A stretch of 20,948 bases of DNA, taken from the NCBI RefSeq assembly GCF_905187505.1, contig NZ_CAJJIC010000036.1, positions 1 through 20,948 of the forward strand, given 5' to 3'. Positions within the stretch are counted from its first letter, which is position 1, and each line of letters starts with the position of its first letter. Made by a program: the position numbers and the translations under genes. Of this stretch, positions 14,039-20,948 are shown piece by piece. The stretch comes from an uncultured Mailhella sp. GTDB lineage: Bacteria; Desulfobacterota; Desulfovibrionia; Desulfovibrionales; Desulfovibrionaceae. The notes below the pieces were generated by a model. That model had not been told where the DNA came from and did not search any database. It saw only the letters and a program-made list of their open reading frames with translations.

Positions 14039-15022
14039 ATGAAGATAGTGGTGCTTGACGGGTATACCCTGAGGGCGGGCACGGAGAGCCCGTGGCCTGC
14101 TTCCGGCGCGGCGGACGAATGGGTCTGCTACGACCGCACGCCTGCGGACAAGGTGCTGGAGCGTGCGGCCGGGGCTGACGTCCTGGTGGTGAACAAGACG
14201 GTAATGGATGCCGCGCTCATGGACGCGCTGCCTTCTCTTCGCTGCATTGCCGTAACCGCGGCAGGCACCAACGTCATTGATTCCGAGGCGGCCGGCGCGC
14301 GGGGCATCGTGGTGTGCAACACTCCCGCCTACGGCACCGACGCCGTGGCGCAGCACGTGTTTGCCCTGATTCTGGAGCTGTGCCGCCACACGGCGCTGCA
14401 TGACGAGAGCGTGCGCCGGGGCGACTGGACCCGCTGCGAGGACTTCTGCTACGCGCTCACGCCGCAGGTGGAGCTTACGGGAAAGACGCTGGGCATTTTC
14501 GGCTTCGGCAATCTCGGCAGAAGAGTGGCCGAAATAGGCCACGCCTTCGGCATGAAGGTCGTGGCCTGCGCGCACAGGCCCGTGCCTGCGCCGGATTATG
14601 CGCCCTTCGCCTTCGTGTCGCGCGAGGAGCTTTTCCGCGAGTCGGACGTGCTTTCCCTGCACTGCCCGCTCACCGAGGAGACGCGCGGCCTCGTGTGCCG
14701 TGAAACGCTTGCGCTCATGAAGCGGGGAGCCTTCATCATCAACACCTCGCGCGGCCCGGTGGTGCGCGGAAAAGACGTGGCCGAGGCGCTGCGCGAAGGC
14801 AGGCTCGGCGGATTCGGCGCGGACGTCTTGGAGTGCGAGCCGCCGGCCATGGATGATCCGCTTCTTTCCGCGCCGCATTCGCTCATCACTCCGCACATCG
14901 CCTGGATGACCGACGGGGCGAGGCGCAACATCGTGTCCATCACGCTGGAGAACATCCGCCGCTTCCGCGAGGGGAACCCGCAGAATGTGGTGAACAGGGC
15001 GTTTTTGAAGGATCGTCGCTGA
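14039..15022 (+). CDS. D-2-hydroxyacid dehydrogenase, hydroxypyruvate reductase / glycerate dehydrogenase type
   Basis: NAD(P)-dependent cytoplasmic oxidoreductase interconverting a 2-oxoacid and its D-2-hydroxyacid. The 327 residues have the family's usual length. The nucleotide fold motif GFGNLG lies at 155-160, and the catalytic triad is R238 (NTSRGP), E267 (ECEPP) and H286 (TPHIAW). The opening MKIVVLDGYTL resembles annotated glycerate dehydrogenases, which favours hydroxypyruvate/glycerate as substrate, but specificity cannot be settled from sequence alone. The acidic residue usually selecting NAD after the second strand is not obvious (ACAHRPVP, 176-183), so NADPH use is possible. AAGGAG lies 7 bases before the ATG. 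It is a single-gene unit with a LacI-type palindrome upstream and a terminator at 15141-15174. Confidence 0.9.
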   Translation: MKIVVLDGYTLRAGTESPWPASGAADEWVCYDRTPADKVLERAAGADVLVVNKTVMDAALMDALPSLRCIAVTAAGTNVIDSEAAGARGIVVCNTPAYGTDAVAQHVFALILELCRHTALHDESVRRGDWTRCEDFCYALTPQVELTGKTLGIFGFGNLGRRVAEIGHAFGMKVVACAHRPVPAPDYAPFAFVSREELFRESDVLSLHCPLTEETRGLVCRETLALMKRGAFIINTSRGPVVRGKDVAEALREGRLGGFGADVLECEPPAMDDPLLSAPHSLITPHIAWMTDGARRNIVSITLENIRRFREGNPQNVVNRAFLKDRR

Positions 15023-15140
15023 CTTTCCGGCAGAATGCGCTTCATGCGCCTTTCCTGCACGTCGAAGAGCGTCCTTTCGGGGGCTCTTCGTTGGGGCAGG
15101 TCGGGCTCCGGCGGCAGGCGAAGCCCGCCGGAAGAGGAGA

Positions 15141-15174
15141 GTCCGTTCGGAAAGAGAGCCGGACGGACTTTTTT
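15141..15174 (+). terminator. Rho-independent terminator downstream of the hydroxyacid dehydrogenase gene
   Basis: GTCCGTTCGG (15141-15150) pairs with CCGGACGGAC (15159-15168) over 10 positions including one G-T wobble, around an 8-base loop, and six T follow. It lies about 120 bases after the stop. A weaker CGAAGAGC/GCTCTTCG hairpin (15063-15090) precedes it. Confidence 0.75.
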
Positions 15175-15266
15175 GCGCCCCGCGCACGGAGCCGTGCTTC
15201 GGGATGCAGGGACCTCCTTGAGGGGCAGGGCGTTTTTCTGCGTCATGTCTGGAAGGCAGGAACGAA

Positions 15267-15297
15267 GAACGGCCGGGAGAGGTTCTCCCGGCCGTTC
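15267..15297 (-). terminator. Terminator hairpin of the dsbD-like operon
   Basis: A perfect 14-bp stem with a GGT/ACC loop lies 22 bases beyond the stop of the small acidic gene. On the minus strand it is followed by TTCGTT, a poor U-tract. The length of the stem supports terminator function despite the weak tail. Confidence 0.6.
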
Positions 15298-15319
15298 CGT
15301 GAAGGCTTCAGGTGGCGTC

Positions 15320-15673
15320 TTACGCCTTTTCGTCGTCATCCTCGTCGAGCACGGCGTCGGTGACGAAGTCGAAGGCGATGCGTTCGATGGGCGCTTCAGG
15401 CTCGAAGGCGAACATTTCGGCAAGGAAGTTTTCGGAAATTTCCCTGTTCTGGGCCTTCGCTTCCACGATGAGCGCATTCATGCGGTCGGTGTAGGCGCGG
15501 ATGAGGCGGAACACCTCGGCCACCACGGGGCTTTCGGAGGTGGGTTCGTTTTCTTCTCCGCCGCCGCAGCTGGAGTGTTCCTCTTCCACGGAGTCGTCGT
15601 AGGCGTCGAGGGCGGCGTTGATTTCCAGTTCGGAAAGGGTGGCGAATTCAGGAAGCGTCTTGACTGTGTTCAT
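15320..15673 (-). CDS. Small acidic protein of unknown function
   Basis: The 117-residue product is strongly acidic, with Asp/Glu clusters at both ends (DDSVEEE near 26-32 and DEDDDEK near 110-116). It has no signal peptide or membrane segment, so it is probably cytoplasmic. A single cysteine lies in SSCGGGEE (about 34-41), and a helical middle (about 50-90) could pack into a small bundle. I recognise no family. It follows the dsbD-like gene on the same strand after 44 bases and ends just before a strong hairpin, so the two are probably co-transcribed. The upstream CAGG is a modest ribosome-binding site, 6 bases from the ATG. Confidence 0.7.
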   Translation of the reverse strand: MNTVKTLPEFATLSELEINAALDAYDDSVEEEHSSCGGGEENEPTSESPVVAEVFRLIRAYTDRMNALIVEAKAQNREISENFLAEMFAFEPEAPIERIAFDFVTDAVLDEDDDEKA

Positions 15674-15717
15674 GAAAAACCTGTGTTCTTTGGTTGCGGA
15701 AAAGGGGCGTGAGCCGT

Positions 15718-17769
15718 CTATTCCTTGGGTTCGCTGAGAAGTTTCACGGGGTTGAGCATTTCCACCATGCGCTTGTGCGGGATTTTGGCCTGGCGCAGCG
15801 CAAGATGGAGGTCTGTTGTGGTGTAGATGTCCCGCAGGATGACGGGCCGCGAGGCCCCGTCGCCTTCCGGGAAAATGGCCAGAAGCGGGATGCTCGCGCT
15901 GTTGAGCGCCTTGAGCAGCTCCTGATGGGAGGCGTTTTTGAAGGTCATGTCCACCTTGACGGCCGTAAGCGAGTACTGGTCGAGCACGGGCAGGAGGTTG
16001 GGCGCGGCAAGGGTGGTGCGTTCAAGCACCTTGCAGGTCGGGCACCAGTCGGCGGTGAATTCCACGATCATGGCCTTTTTGCCCATGTTGGCCCGGAATT
16101 CCTCTTCGGAGAATTCCACCCACGGCACTATTTCCTTCTGCGCGGGCAGAAAGGCCCAGAAGCCGGAAAGGAAGATGGCGCCGAAGGCGAAGGCTCCGAG
16201 GAACATCCGCCTCGTGATGGAACCGCGCAGGCTTCCCCATCGGCCCCATATCCATGCCGTGGTGGCGGCCACGAGCAGGGTGATGAGGGTCTTCACGTGC
16301 AGGGCGGGCGGCAGCAGGGAGAAAAGATAGATGGCCGTGCCCATGAGCAGAAAGCCGAGCACGCGCTCCATGACGCTGAGCCACGAGCCGGGCCTCGGCA
16401 GAAAGCGTATGAGCCGCGGAAAACAGGCCAGGATCACATAGGGCGTGGCCATGCCCACGCCCGTGGCCGCAAATATGGTCATGAGCACGGGCAGAGGCTT
16501 GGTGATGCCCCAGGCCAGCACGCCCCCGAGCAGAGGGCCGCTGCACGGCGTGGCGAGCAGCGTGGTGAACATGCCGGTGCTGAACGCCTGCATTCTCGGC
16601 GAGGAACTGTGATGACTCTGCAGGTCGAGCACCGGCAGATGGAACACGTCGAACATGGAAAGGCCCATGCAGAACACGATGAGCAGCATGAGGAAGATGA
16701 CCTCGCTGCTTTGGAAGAGCTGTCCCCACAATATGCCGGTGACGCCGGAAATGACGGCCAGAATGGCGAACCACGCCACGATGCCCGCGGCAAAGAACAG
16801 CGTGTGCTCGCGTATGCTGCGCCGCCTTTTTTCAAAGTCCTCCTCCGCGTCGAGCAGCATGGAGAACTTCATGGTGAGCACGGGCAGCACGCAGGGCATG
16901 AAGTTGAGGATGAGACCTGCAAGCAGGCCGAGCCCCACCGCACGGAACCAGCCGTCTATCTGAAAGCTGCCTTCCAGATTCTGAGGCGTGAAATCGTATC
17001 CGCGGGGGCTGGGCGCGGACGACGGCACGGGCACCGACGTGGGTTCGGGACGAACCGGCGCAAGGCTGCGTTCGCTCTGACGCTTGAACACCGACGTGGG
17101 GGCGGAGGGAAGAAGATTGGCGTGACGCAGGGAGCTTGTGTCTTCTTCCGGCATTTCCGCCACCGGAGGCACTTCCGGCGGCACCGAGTTTTCGCCGCAG
17201 CAGGCCTTGCTTGCGAGAAAGTCGTTGAACCACGGCTGTCCGGCGGCATTGGGAAGTTCCGGCGGCGCGGTGGGCAGCAGAATGCGCGTGTGCACGGGCT
17301 GACAGTGCTGATCGGAACAGGCCAGCAGGGAAATGTCCAGCGTCACGGCGCGGGGTTCGCTTTCCCGGAACACGAGAAAGACCGGCGCCGCATCGAAAAG
17401 CTGGCGGCTTTTTCCCCCGCCGGCCAGCGACACTTCGTTGCCGGCGGTGTAGTGTACCTGCACCTTGCTCTCGGGAAGAGGCTCTCCGTCCGCGAGCACC
17501 GTCACGGTGAGGGGTATGCCTTCGTCGCCCGCTTCGTGGGCATAGGTGTGATACCCTGCGGAAGGCAGAAGCCACAGCACCGCCATGGACGTGTTCTTGT
17601 CCACGGGAGGCAGAAGCTGTCGTCCGTCCACGGCGGACAGCTTGGCCCATTCGGTGAGAAAGCGGTAGGGCGGCTCGCCGGCCGCGCGGGCAGAGTCCCC
17701 GTTTAAAAGGAAGGGGAGCGCGGACACGAGAACCCAGACGAGACAAAAAATTCGCAGCAGCCTTTTCAT
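15718..17769 (-). CDS. dsbD: DsbD-like thiol:disulfide interchange protein
   Basis: Inner-membrane protein expected to carry electrons from cytoplasmic thioredoxin to periplasmic thiol proteins. The 683 residues run: signal peptide (1-29, ending SARA); a periplasmic N-terminal domain (about 35-170) with a cysteine pair in ACSDQHCQP (C151, C156); a Pro/Ser-rich linker (about 195-258) preceded by a CC pair (C190, C191); and a polytopic CcdA/DsbD core (about 275-540). The core holds MPCVLPVL (C293) and TPCSGPLLGG (C409), the usual transmembrane redox cysteines. The C-terminal thioredoxin domain has ADWCPTCK (C576, C579). All three DsbD modules are present. The ATG at 17769 gives a good signal peptide, but no Shine-Dalgarno sequence precedes it. 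An in-frame ATG at 17865 abuts the divergent tRNA gene and is less likely. The downstream neighbour is the acidic protein. Confidence 0.92.
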   Translation of the reverse strand: MKRLLRIFCLVWVLVSALPFLLNGDSARAAGEPPYRFLTEWAKLSAVDGRQLLPPVDKNTSMAVLWLLPSAGYHTYAHEAGDEGIPLTVTVLADGEPLPESKVQVHYTAGNEVSLAGGGKSRQLFDAAPVFLVFRESEPRAVTLDISLLACSDQHCQPVHTRILLPTAPPELPNAAGQPWFNDFLASKACCGENSVPPEVPPVAEMPEEDTSSLRHANLLPSAPTSVFKRQSERSLAPVRPEPTSVPVPSSAPSPRGYDFTPQNLEGSFQIDGWFRAVGLGLLAGLILNFMPCVLPVLTMKFSMLLDAEEDFEKRRRSIREHTLFFAAGIVAWFAILAVISGVTGILWGQLFQSSEVIFLMLLIVFCMGLSMFDVFHLPVLDLQSHHSSSPRMQAFSTGMFTTLLATPCSGPLLGGVLAWGITKPLPVLMTIFAATGVGMATPYVILACFPRLIRFLPRPGSWLSVMERVLGFLLMGTAIYLFSLLPPALHVKTLITLLVAATTAWIWGRWGSLRGSITRRMFLGAFAFGAIFLSGFWAFLPAQKEIVPWVEFSEEEFRANMGKKAMIVEFTADWCPTCKVLERTTLAAPNLLPVLDQYSLTAVKVDMTFKNASHQELLKALNSASIPLLAIFPEGDGASRPVILRDIYTTTDLHLALRQAKIPHKRMVEMLNPVKLLSEPKE

Positions 17770-17814
17770 GAAAAGGCACGCTAAACTTTTTTGCAGAAAA
17801 AGGCAAAATTTTTC

Positions 17815-17843
17815 TTGACGAATGGAGGCCTCAGGGCTATGAC
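17815..17843 (+). promoter_or_regulatory. Promoter of tRNA-Lys
   Basis: TTGACG (17815-17820) and TATGAC (17838-17843) are separated by exactly 17 bases, predicting a start near 17850, about 17 bases before the mature tRNA 5' end. It occupies the short spacer shared with the divergent dsbD-like gene. Confidence 0.75.
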
Positions 17844-17866
17844 TCTTCTTGCGCTTCAAATGCACT

Positions 17867-17942
<76 letters not shown>

Positions 17943-17953
17943 GTGGCAGAACG

Positions 17954-17984
17954 GCCCCTTGCACGCAATGCAGGGGGCTTTTTT
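17954..17984 (+). terminator. Terminator of tRNA-Lys
   Basis: GCCCCTTGCA (17954-17963) pairs with TGCAGGGGGC (17969-17978) over 10 positions with one G-T wobble and a 5-base loop; six T follow. Confidence 0.88.
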
Positions 17985-18048
17985 GTATCCTGGCTTCGCG
18001 TGCTCCGCGACCGCGAAAAGGCTTCCGGGCGGCTCTGCCCGGGAGGAT

Positions 18049-18069
18049 GGCCGCGCACGGCCTTCTTTT
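18049..18069 (+). terminator. Possible second small terminator after tRNA-Lys
   Basis: GGCCG and CGGCC flank a CGCA loop and are followed by TTCTTTT. The stem is only 5 bp. The rest of the 18070-18277 spacer is G+C-rich, and I see no clear promoter in it for the downstream gene. Confidence 0.35.
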
Positions 18070-18277
18070 GAACGGCGCCCAGGCCGCTTTCCGGCCGCGT
18101 GCCGCAGCTGTGCGCAGGGATGTTCCGGCGCGGGATGGTGTGAAGCGCGGGCCGCATGGCCGGACTTTTGTGACGCTTCCTTTTGCGGACGTGCCCCGGC
18201 CCGGCGGGCGGCTTGTGGCAGAGGAGCGCCTTCGGGCGCGTCTTTCCGGCAAAAGGAAAGCAGAGCAAGAGGTTTTC

Positions 18278-20948
18278 ATGCAGAGTCAGGTTTTCTTGAA
18301 TCAGGTGCGGGAGTTCCTGCCCTGGTCGCAGACGCACACCGGGGCGGCGGCAAGAATTTTTTCCGTCGATGCCGGCCCCTTTGAACCCCGCGCGTTTGCC
18401 GTCGTCGACATCACGTCCCTCGAGGAGCTCGAAAAGCTCCTTTCCTGTGCCGCTTCCTGCGGCGTTTCCCTCACGTTCCGGGGCTCCGGAACCTCCCTCA
18501 GCGGACAGAGCGTGGCCGAAGACGTGGCCGTGCGCTTCCGCGGCCCGGCATGGCACGGCATCGACGTGCTCGACGGCGGACTGCTCGTCCGCGCCCGCTG
18601 CGGCGTGACGGGCGGAGAAATCAACGCCGCGCTCGCGCCTTACGGGCGCTTCATCTCTTCTGATCCCTCCTCCATAGCCTCCGCCACCATAGGCGGCATG
18701 ACGGCCAACAACGCCGCCGGACTCGGCTGCACCGTGGCGAACAACATCTGGCATTCTCTTGAAGCCATGGAATTCGTGCTTGCCGACGGCACCAGAGTGA
18801 ACACCGCCGACGCGGGGAACGTGCAGCGCTTCCGAAGCTCGCACGCCGCGCTTCTTGACGGCCTTTCCTCCCTGCGGGAGAGGCTCCTTGCCTCCCCTGC
18901 GGACGCGGAAAAGGTGCGGCGCAAGTTCAAAATACGCAATACCTGCGGCTATGCGCTGAACGCCTTCACGGACTTTGAAGACCCGCTCGACATTCTCGTG
19001 CACCTTCTCGTGGGCTCGGAAGGCACGCTCGGCTTCATTTATTCGGTCACCCTGCGTACCATGCCCGTGCTGCCCTGCCGGGGCACGGCCATGCTGCTCT
19101 TCTCCTCCATGGACGACGCCATGGCCGCCGTGCTCGACATCCGCGCCTGCCGAGGTCTGTACGCCGGTGAGTTTCTGGACGACATTTCTCTTCGCGGTCT
19201 TGCGGAACTTCCGGGATTTCCTCAGGAATTTCGCCCCTCGGGCGAAAGTTCCGACAACTGCGCCCTGCTTGTGGAAACAAGGGCAGCCGATGAGACCGCG
19301 CTTGCCGCCGCCATGGCGGAACTTGAAGCTCTGCTTGAAGTTCATCACCCCCGGGCGAAGCTCGGCTTCGTGACCTCCGCCGAGGAGTGCGAAAGGCTCT
19401 GGAACATACGCCGCGCCCTGTTTCCCGCCATGGCGGGCACGCGTCTGCCTTCCGAATACGCCTACGTGGAAGACTACTGCGTGCCCATCGAACGGCTGCC
19501 CGAGGCCAGTCACGGTCTTGTGGCCATTCTTCAGGAGCTCGGTGTTCACCGCTGCGGCGTGAACGGCCATGCCCTGCACGGCAATCTGCACTGCACCGTG
19601 CCGCTCAGACTTTCCGAGGCCTCGGAAGTGGAGCGGCTCGGCGCGTTCATCGAGCGCGCGGCCGCGCTCATTCTTTCGCTCGACGGCTCGCTCAAGGCCG
19701 AACACGGCACCGGGCGCGCCGTGGCCTCCTTCGTGCGCAGAGAGTGGGGCGACGCGCTCTACGGCGTGATGCGCGAGGCGAAGCGTCTGCTCGATCCGGC
19801 GGGCATCCTGAACCGGGGCTGTCTTCTGAACGACGGCGCGCGCTGCCATCTCGAGGGCCTCAAGTTCGTGGGCGCCGTGGGGCAGGGCGTCGATCTGTGC
19901 GTGGACTGCGGCTTCTGCGAGGCCGTGTGTCCGTCTGCCCGCACGAGCTTCAGCCCGCGGCAGCGCATTTACGCCCTGCGCGCCATCGCCGCTCTTGAGC
20001 AGGCAGGGGATGAAGAACGCGTCGCGGAATGGAAGGAGTTCTTCCGCACCATGGGCCTTGCGCTCTGCGCCACGGACGGGCTGTGCTCCACGCGCTGTCC
20101 CCTCGGCATAGACGTGGCCGGCTTCATGCGTCATCTGAGGCACGAGCAGCTTACGGACAGGGAGAAAAAGGCCGCTTCCTTCGTGGCCGGGCACATCGCG
20201 CCCGTGTCGCGCGCCATGTCCCTGGGCCTTGACGCGGCGCACGCGACCCACAGAATCCTCGGACACGCGCTTGCGCAGAAGACCGGAGCCCTTTCAAAAA
20301 AGCTCACGGGCATGACGGTGCCCGATCTCGTGGAGGTGGGGCTCACGGGCTCTTCGGCCGTGCCCGCGCCCCGCGCAAAGAGCGCGGAAAAGGTGGTGTA
20401 CTTTCCTTCCTGCGCCGTGCGCAGCATGGGCTATGCCGGAGATTCCGGCCGCAGCGTGGAACCGCTCATGGACGTGGCCCTGCGTCTTCTGGAAAAGGCG
20501 GGCTACGAGGCCGTCATTCCCCGCCATGTGGAAAGGCTCTGCTGCGGCAAGGCCTTTGAAACCAAGGGCATGAAGGAGCAGGCCGACGAGTGCGCCGCCT
20601 CCCTTGACGCGGCGCTTCTGGAAGCCTCGGAAAACGGCCGCTGGCCCGTCATGTGCGACACGAGCCCCTGTCTTGCGAGGATGAGAAAGACGCTCGATGC
20701 CCGGCTGTCTTTGTACGAGCCTGTGGAGTTCACCCTGCGCTTTCTGGCGGACAGACTCCGCTTCCGGCAGAAGTACGGCCGCATAGCCGTGCACGCCACC
20801 TGCTCCACGCGAAGCATGGGCCTTGCGGATTCCCTGCTTGCCGTGGCGCGCCTGTGCTCGCGCGAAGTGGTGCTTCCCGAGGGCATTTACTGCTGCGGCT
20901 TTGCCGGAGACAAGGCGTGGGTGGAGGAGGTCTCCGGTTTCGGCGGAG
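18278..20948 (+). CDS. FAD/Fe-S D-lactate dehydrogenase-like oxidoreductase, Dld-II / YdiJ type (3' end beyond the window)
   Basis: Flavoprotein expected to oxidise a D-2-hydroxyacid such as D-lactate and pass electrons through Fe-S clusters. About 890 residues are present; family members run to roughly 930-1000, so little is missing. In order: a PCMH-type FAD domain with FRGSGTSLSGQS (67-78) and DPSSIASATIGG (129-140); an FAD-oxidase C-terminal domain with GHALHGNLH (430-438) and AEHGTGR; a ferredoxin-like pair of motifs, CVDCGFCEAVCP (541-552) and CATDGLCSTRCP (597-608); then CCG domains with C712, C755-C756, C793/C798, C842 and C872-C873. The second Fe-S motif has Asp600 where a Cys ligand is usual. 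The ATG has AGAGG 6 bases upstream. There is no signal peptide, so it should act in the cytoplasm or at the inner membrane face. Substrate choice between D-lactate and D-2-hydroxyglutarate is not decidable here. In lactate-using sulfate reducers such enzymes feed lactate oxidation. Confidence 0.88.
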   Translation, partial: MQSQVFLNQVREFLPWSQTHTGAAARIFSVDAGPFEPRAFAVVDITSLEELEKLLSCAASCGVSLTFRGSGTSLSGQSVAEDVAVRFRGPAWHGIDVLDGGLLVRARCGVTGGEINAALAPYGRFISSDPSSIASATIGGMTANNAAGLGCTVANNIWHSLEAMEFVLADGTRVNTADAGNVQRFRSSHAALLDGLSSLRERLLASPADAEKVRRKFKIRNTCGYALNAFTDFEDPLDILVHLLVGSEGTLGFIYSVTLRTMPVLPCRGTAMLLFSSMDDAMAAVLDIRACRGLYAGEFLDDISLRGLAELPGFPQEFRPSGESSDNCALLVETRAADETALAAAMAELEALLEVHHPRAKLGFVTSAEECERLWNIRRALFPAMAGTRLPSEYAYVEDYCVPIERLPEASHGLVAILQELGVHRCGVNGHALHGNLHCTVPLRLSEASEVERLGAFIERAAALILSLDGSLKAEHGTGRAVASFVRREWGDALYGVMREAKRLLDPAGILNRGCLLNDGARCHLEGLKFVGAVGQGVDLCVDCGFCEAVCPSARTSFSPRQRIYALRAIAALEQAGDEERVAEWKEFFRTMGLALCATDGLCSTRCPLGIDVAGFMRHLRHEQLTDREKKAASFVAGHIAPVSRAMSLGLDAAHATHRILGHALAQKTGALSKKLTGMTVPDLVEVGLTGSSAVPAPRAKSAEKVVYFPSCAVRSMGYAGDSGRSVEPLMDVALRLLEKAGYEAVIPRHVERLCCGKAFETKGMKEQADECAASLDAALLEASENGRWPVMCDTSPCLARMRKTLDARLSLYEPVEFTLRFLADRLRFRQKYGRIAVHATCSTRSMGLADSLLAVARLCSREVVLPEGIYCCGFAGDKAWVEEVSGFGG

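Noticed and set aside
15694..17706. 670-residue plus-strand open frame opposite dsbD
   Set aside because: It is His/Gly/Arg-rich low complexity with no motif, and is antisense to a complete DsbD; high-G+C shadow.

Overview
The window is G+C-rich bacterial chromosome with close gene packing and mostly strong GC-ending codon choice. Four features point to a Desulfovibrionaceae-like member of the Desulfobacterota: the form of MraZ, a PASTA-tailed FtsI, a Dld-II type FAD/Fe-S D-lactate dehydrogenase, and a meso-DAP type MurE. This taxonomic call is inference from protein appearance, not from a marker search. No phage, transposase, integrase or CRISPR array is visible.

Layout. (1) Positions 1-6622, minus strand: the start of a division and cell wall (dcw) cluster in canonical order mraZ-rsmH-ftsL-ftsI-murE-murF. 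Junctions from rsmH onward are overlaps or gaps of a few bases, and murF runs off the left edge. Just upstream of the mraZ start is a run of 10-bp-spaced AAAGTGG repeats that looks like the MraZ operator. (2) 6665-6956: a divergent spacer full of A/T-tract inverted repeats, then pyk (pyruvate kinase, plus strand) with a strong terminator. (3) 8508-9016: a 500-base non-coding, repeat-bearing spacer, then a 928-residue dynamin-like GTPase with a large unrecognised N-terminal region. (4) 11983-13652, minus strand: a small 11-mer-repeat lipoprotein and a DUF815-type AAA+ ATPase with a good sigma-70-like promoter. (5) 14039-15022, plus strand: a D-2-hydroxyacid dehydrogenase (hydroxypyruvate reductase type) preceded by a perfect 20-bp LacI-type palindrome. 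(6) 15320-17769, minus strand: a dsbD-like thiol:disulfide interchange protein followed by a small acidic protein, probably one operon ending at a 14-bp hairpin. (7) 17867-17942: tRNA-Lys(CTT) with a good promoter and terminator. (8) 18278 to the right edge: a D-lactate dehydrogenase-like flavoprotein with two Fe-S motifs and CCG domains, cut by the window end.

Functionally the window holds core envelope and division genes, a glycolytic exit enzyme (pyk), two 2-hydroxyacid oxidoreductases (hydroxypyruvate/glycerate and D-lactate type), a periplasmic thiol redox module, and three poorly characterised proteins: the orphan dynamin-like GTPase, the DUF815 ATPase and the repeat lipoprotein. I see no convincing multi-gene novel defence system. 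The least explained items are the GTPase, the structured spacers on either side of pyk, and the operator-like palindrome before the hydroxyacid dehydrogenase.
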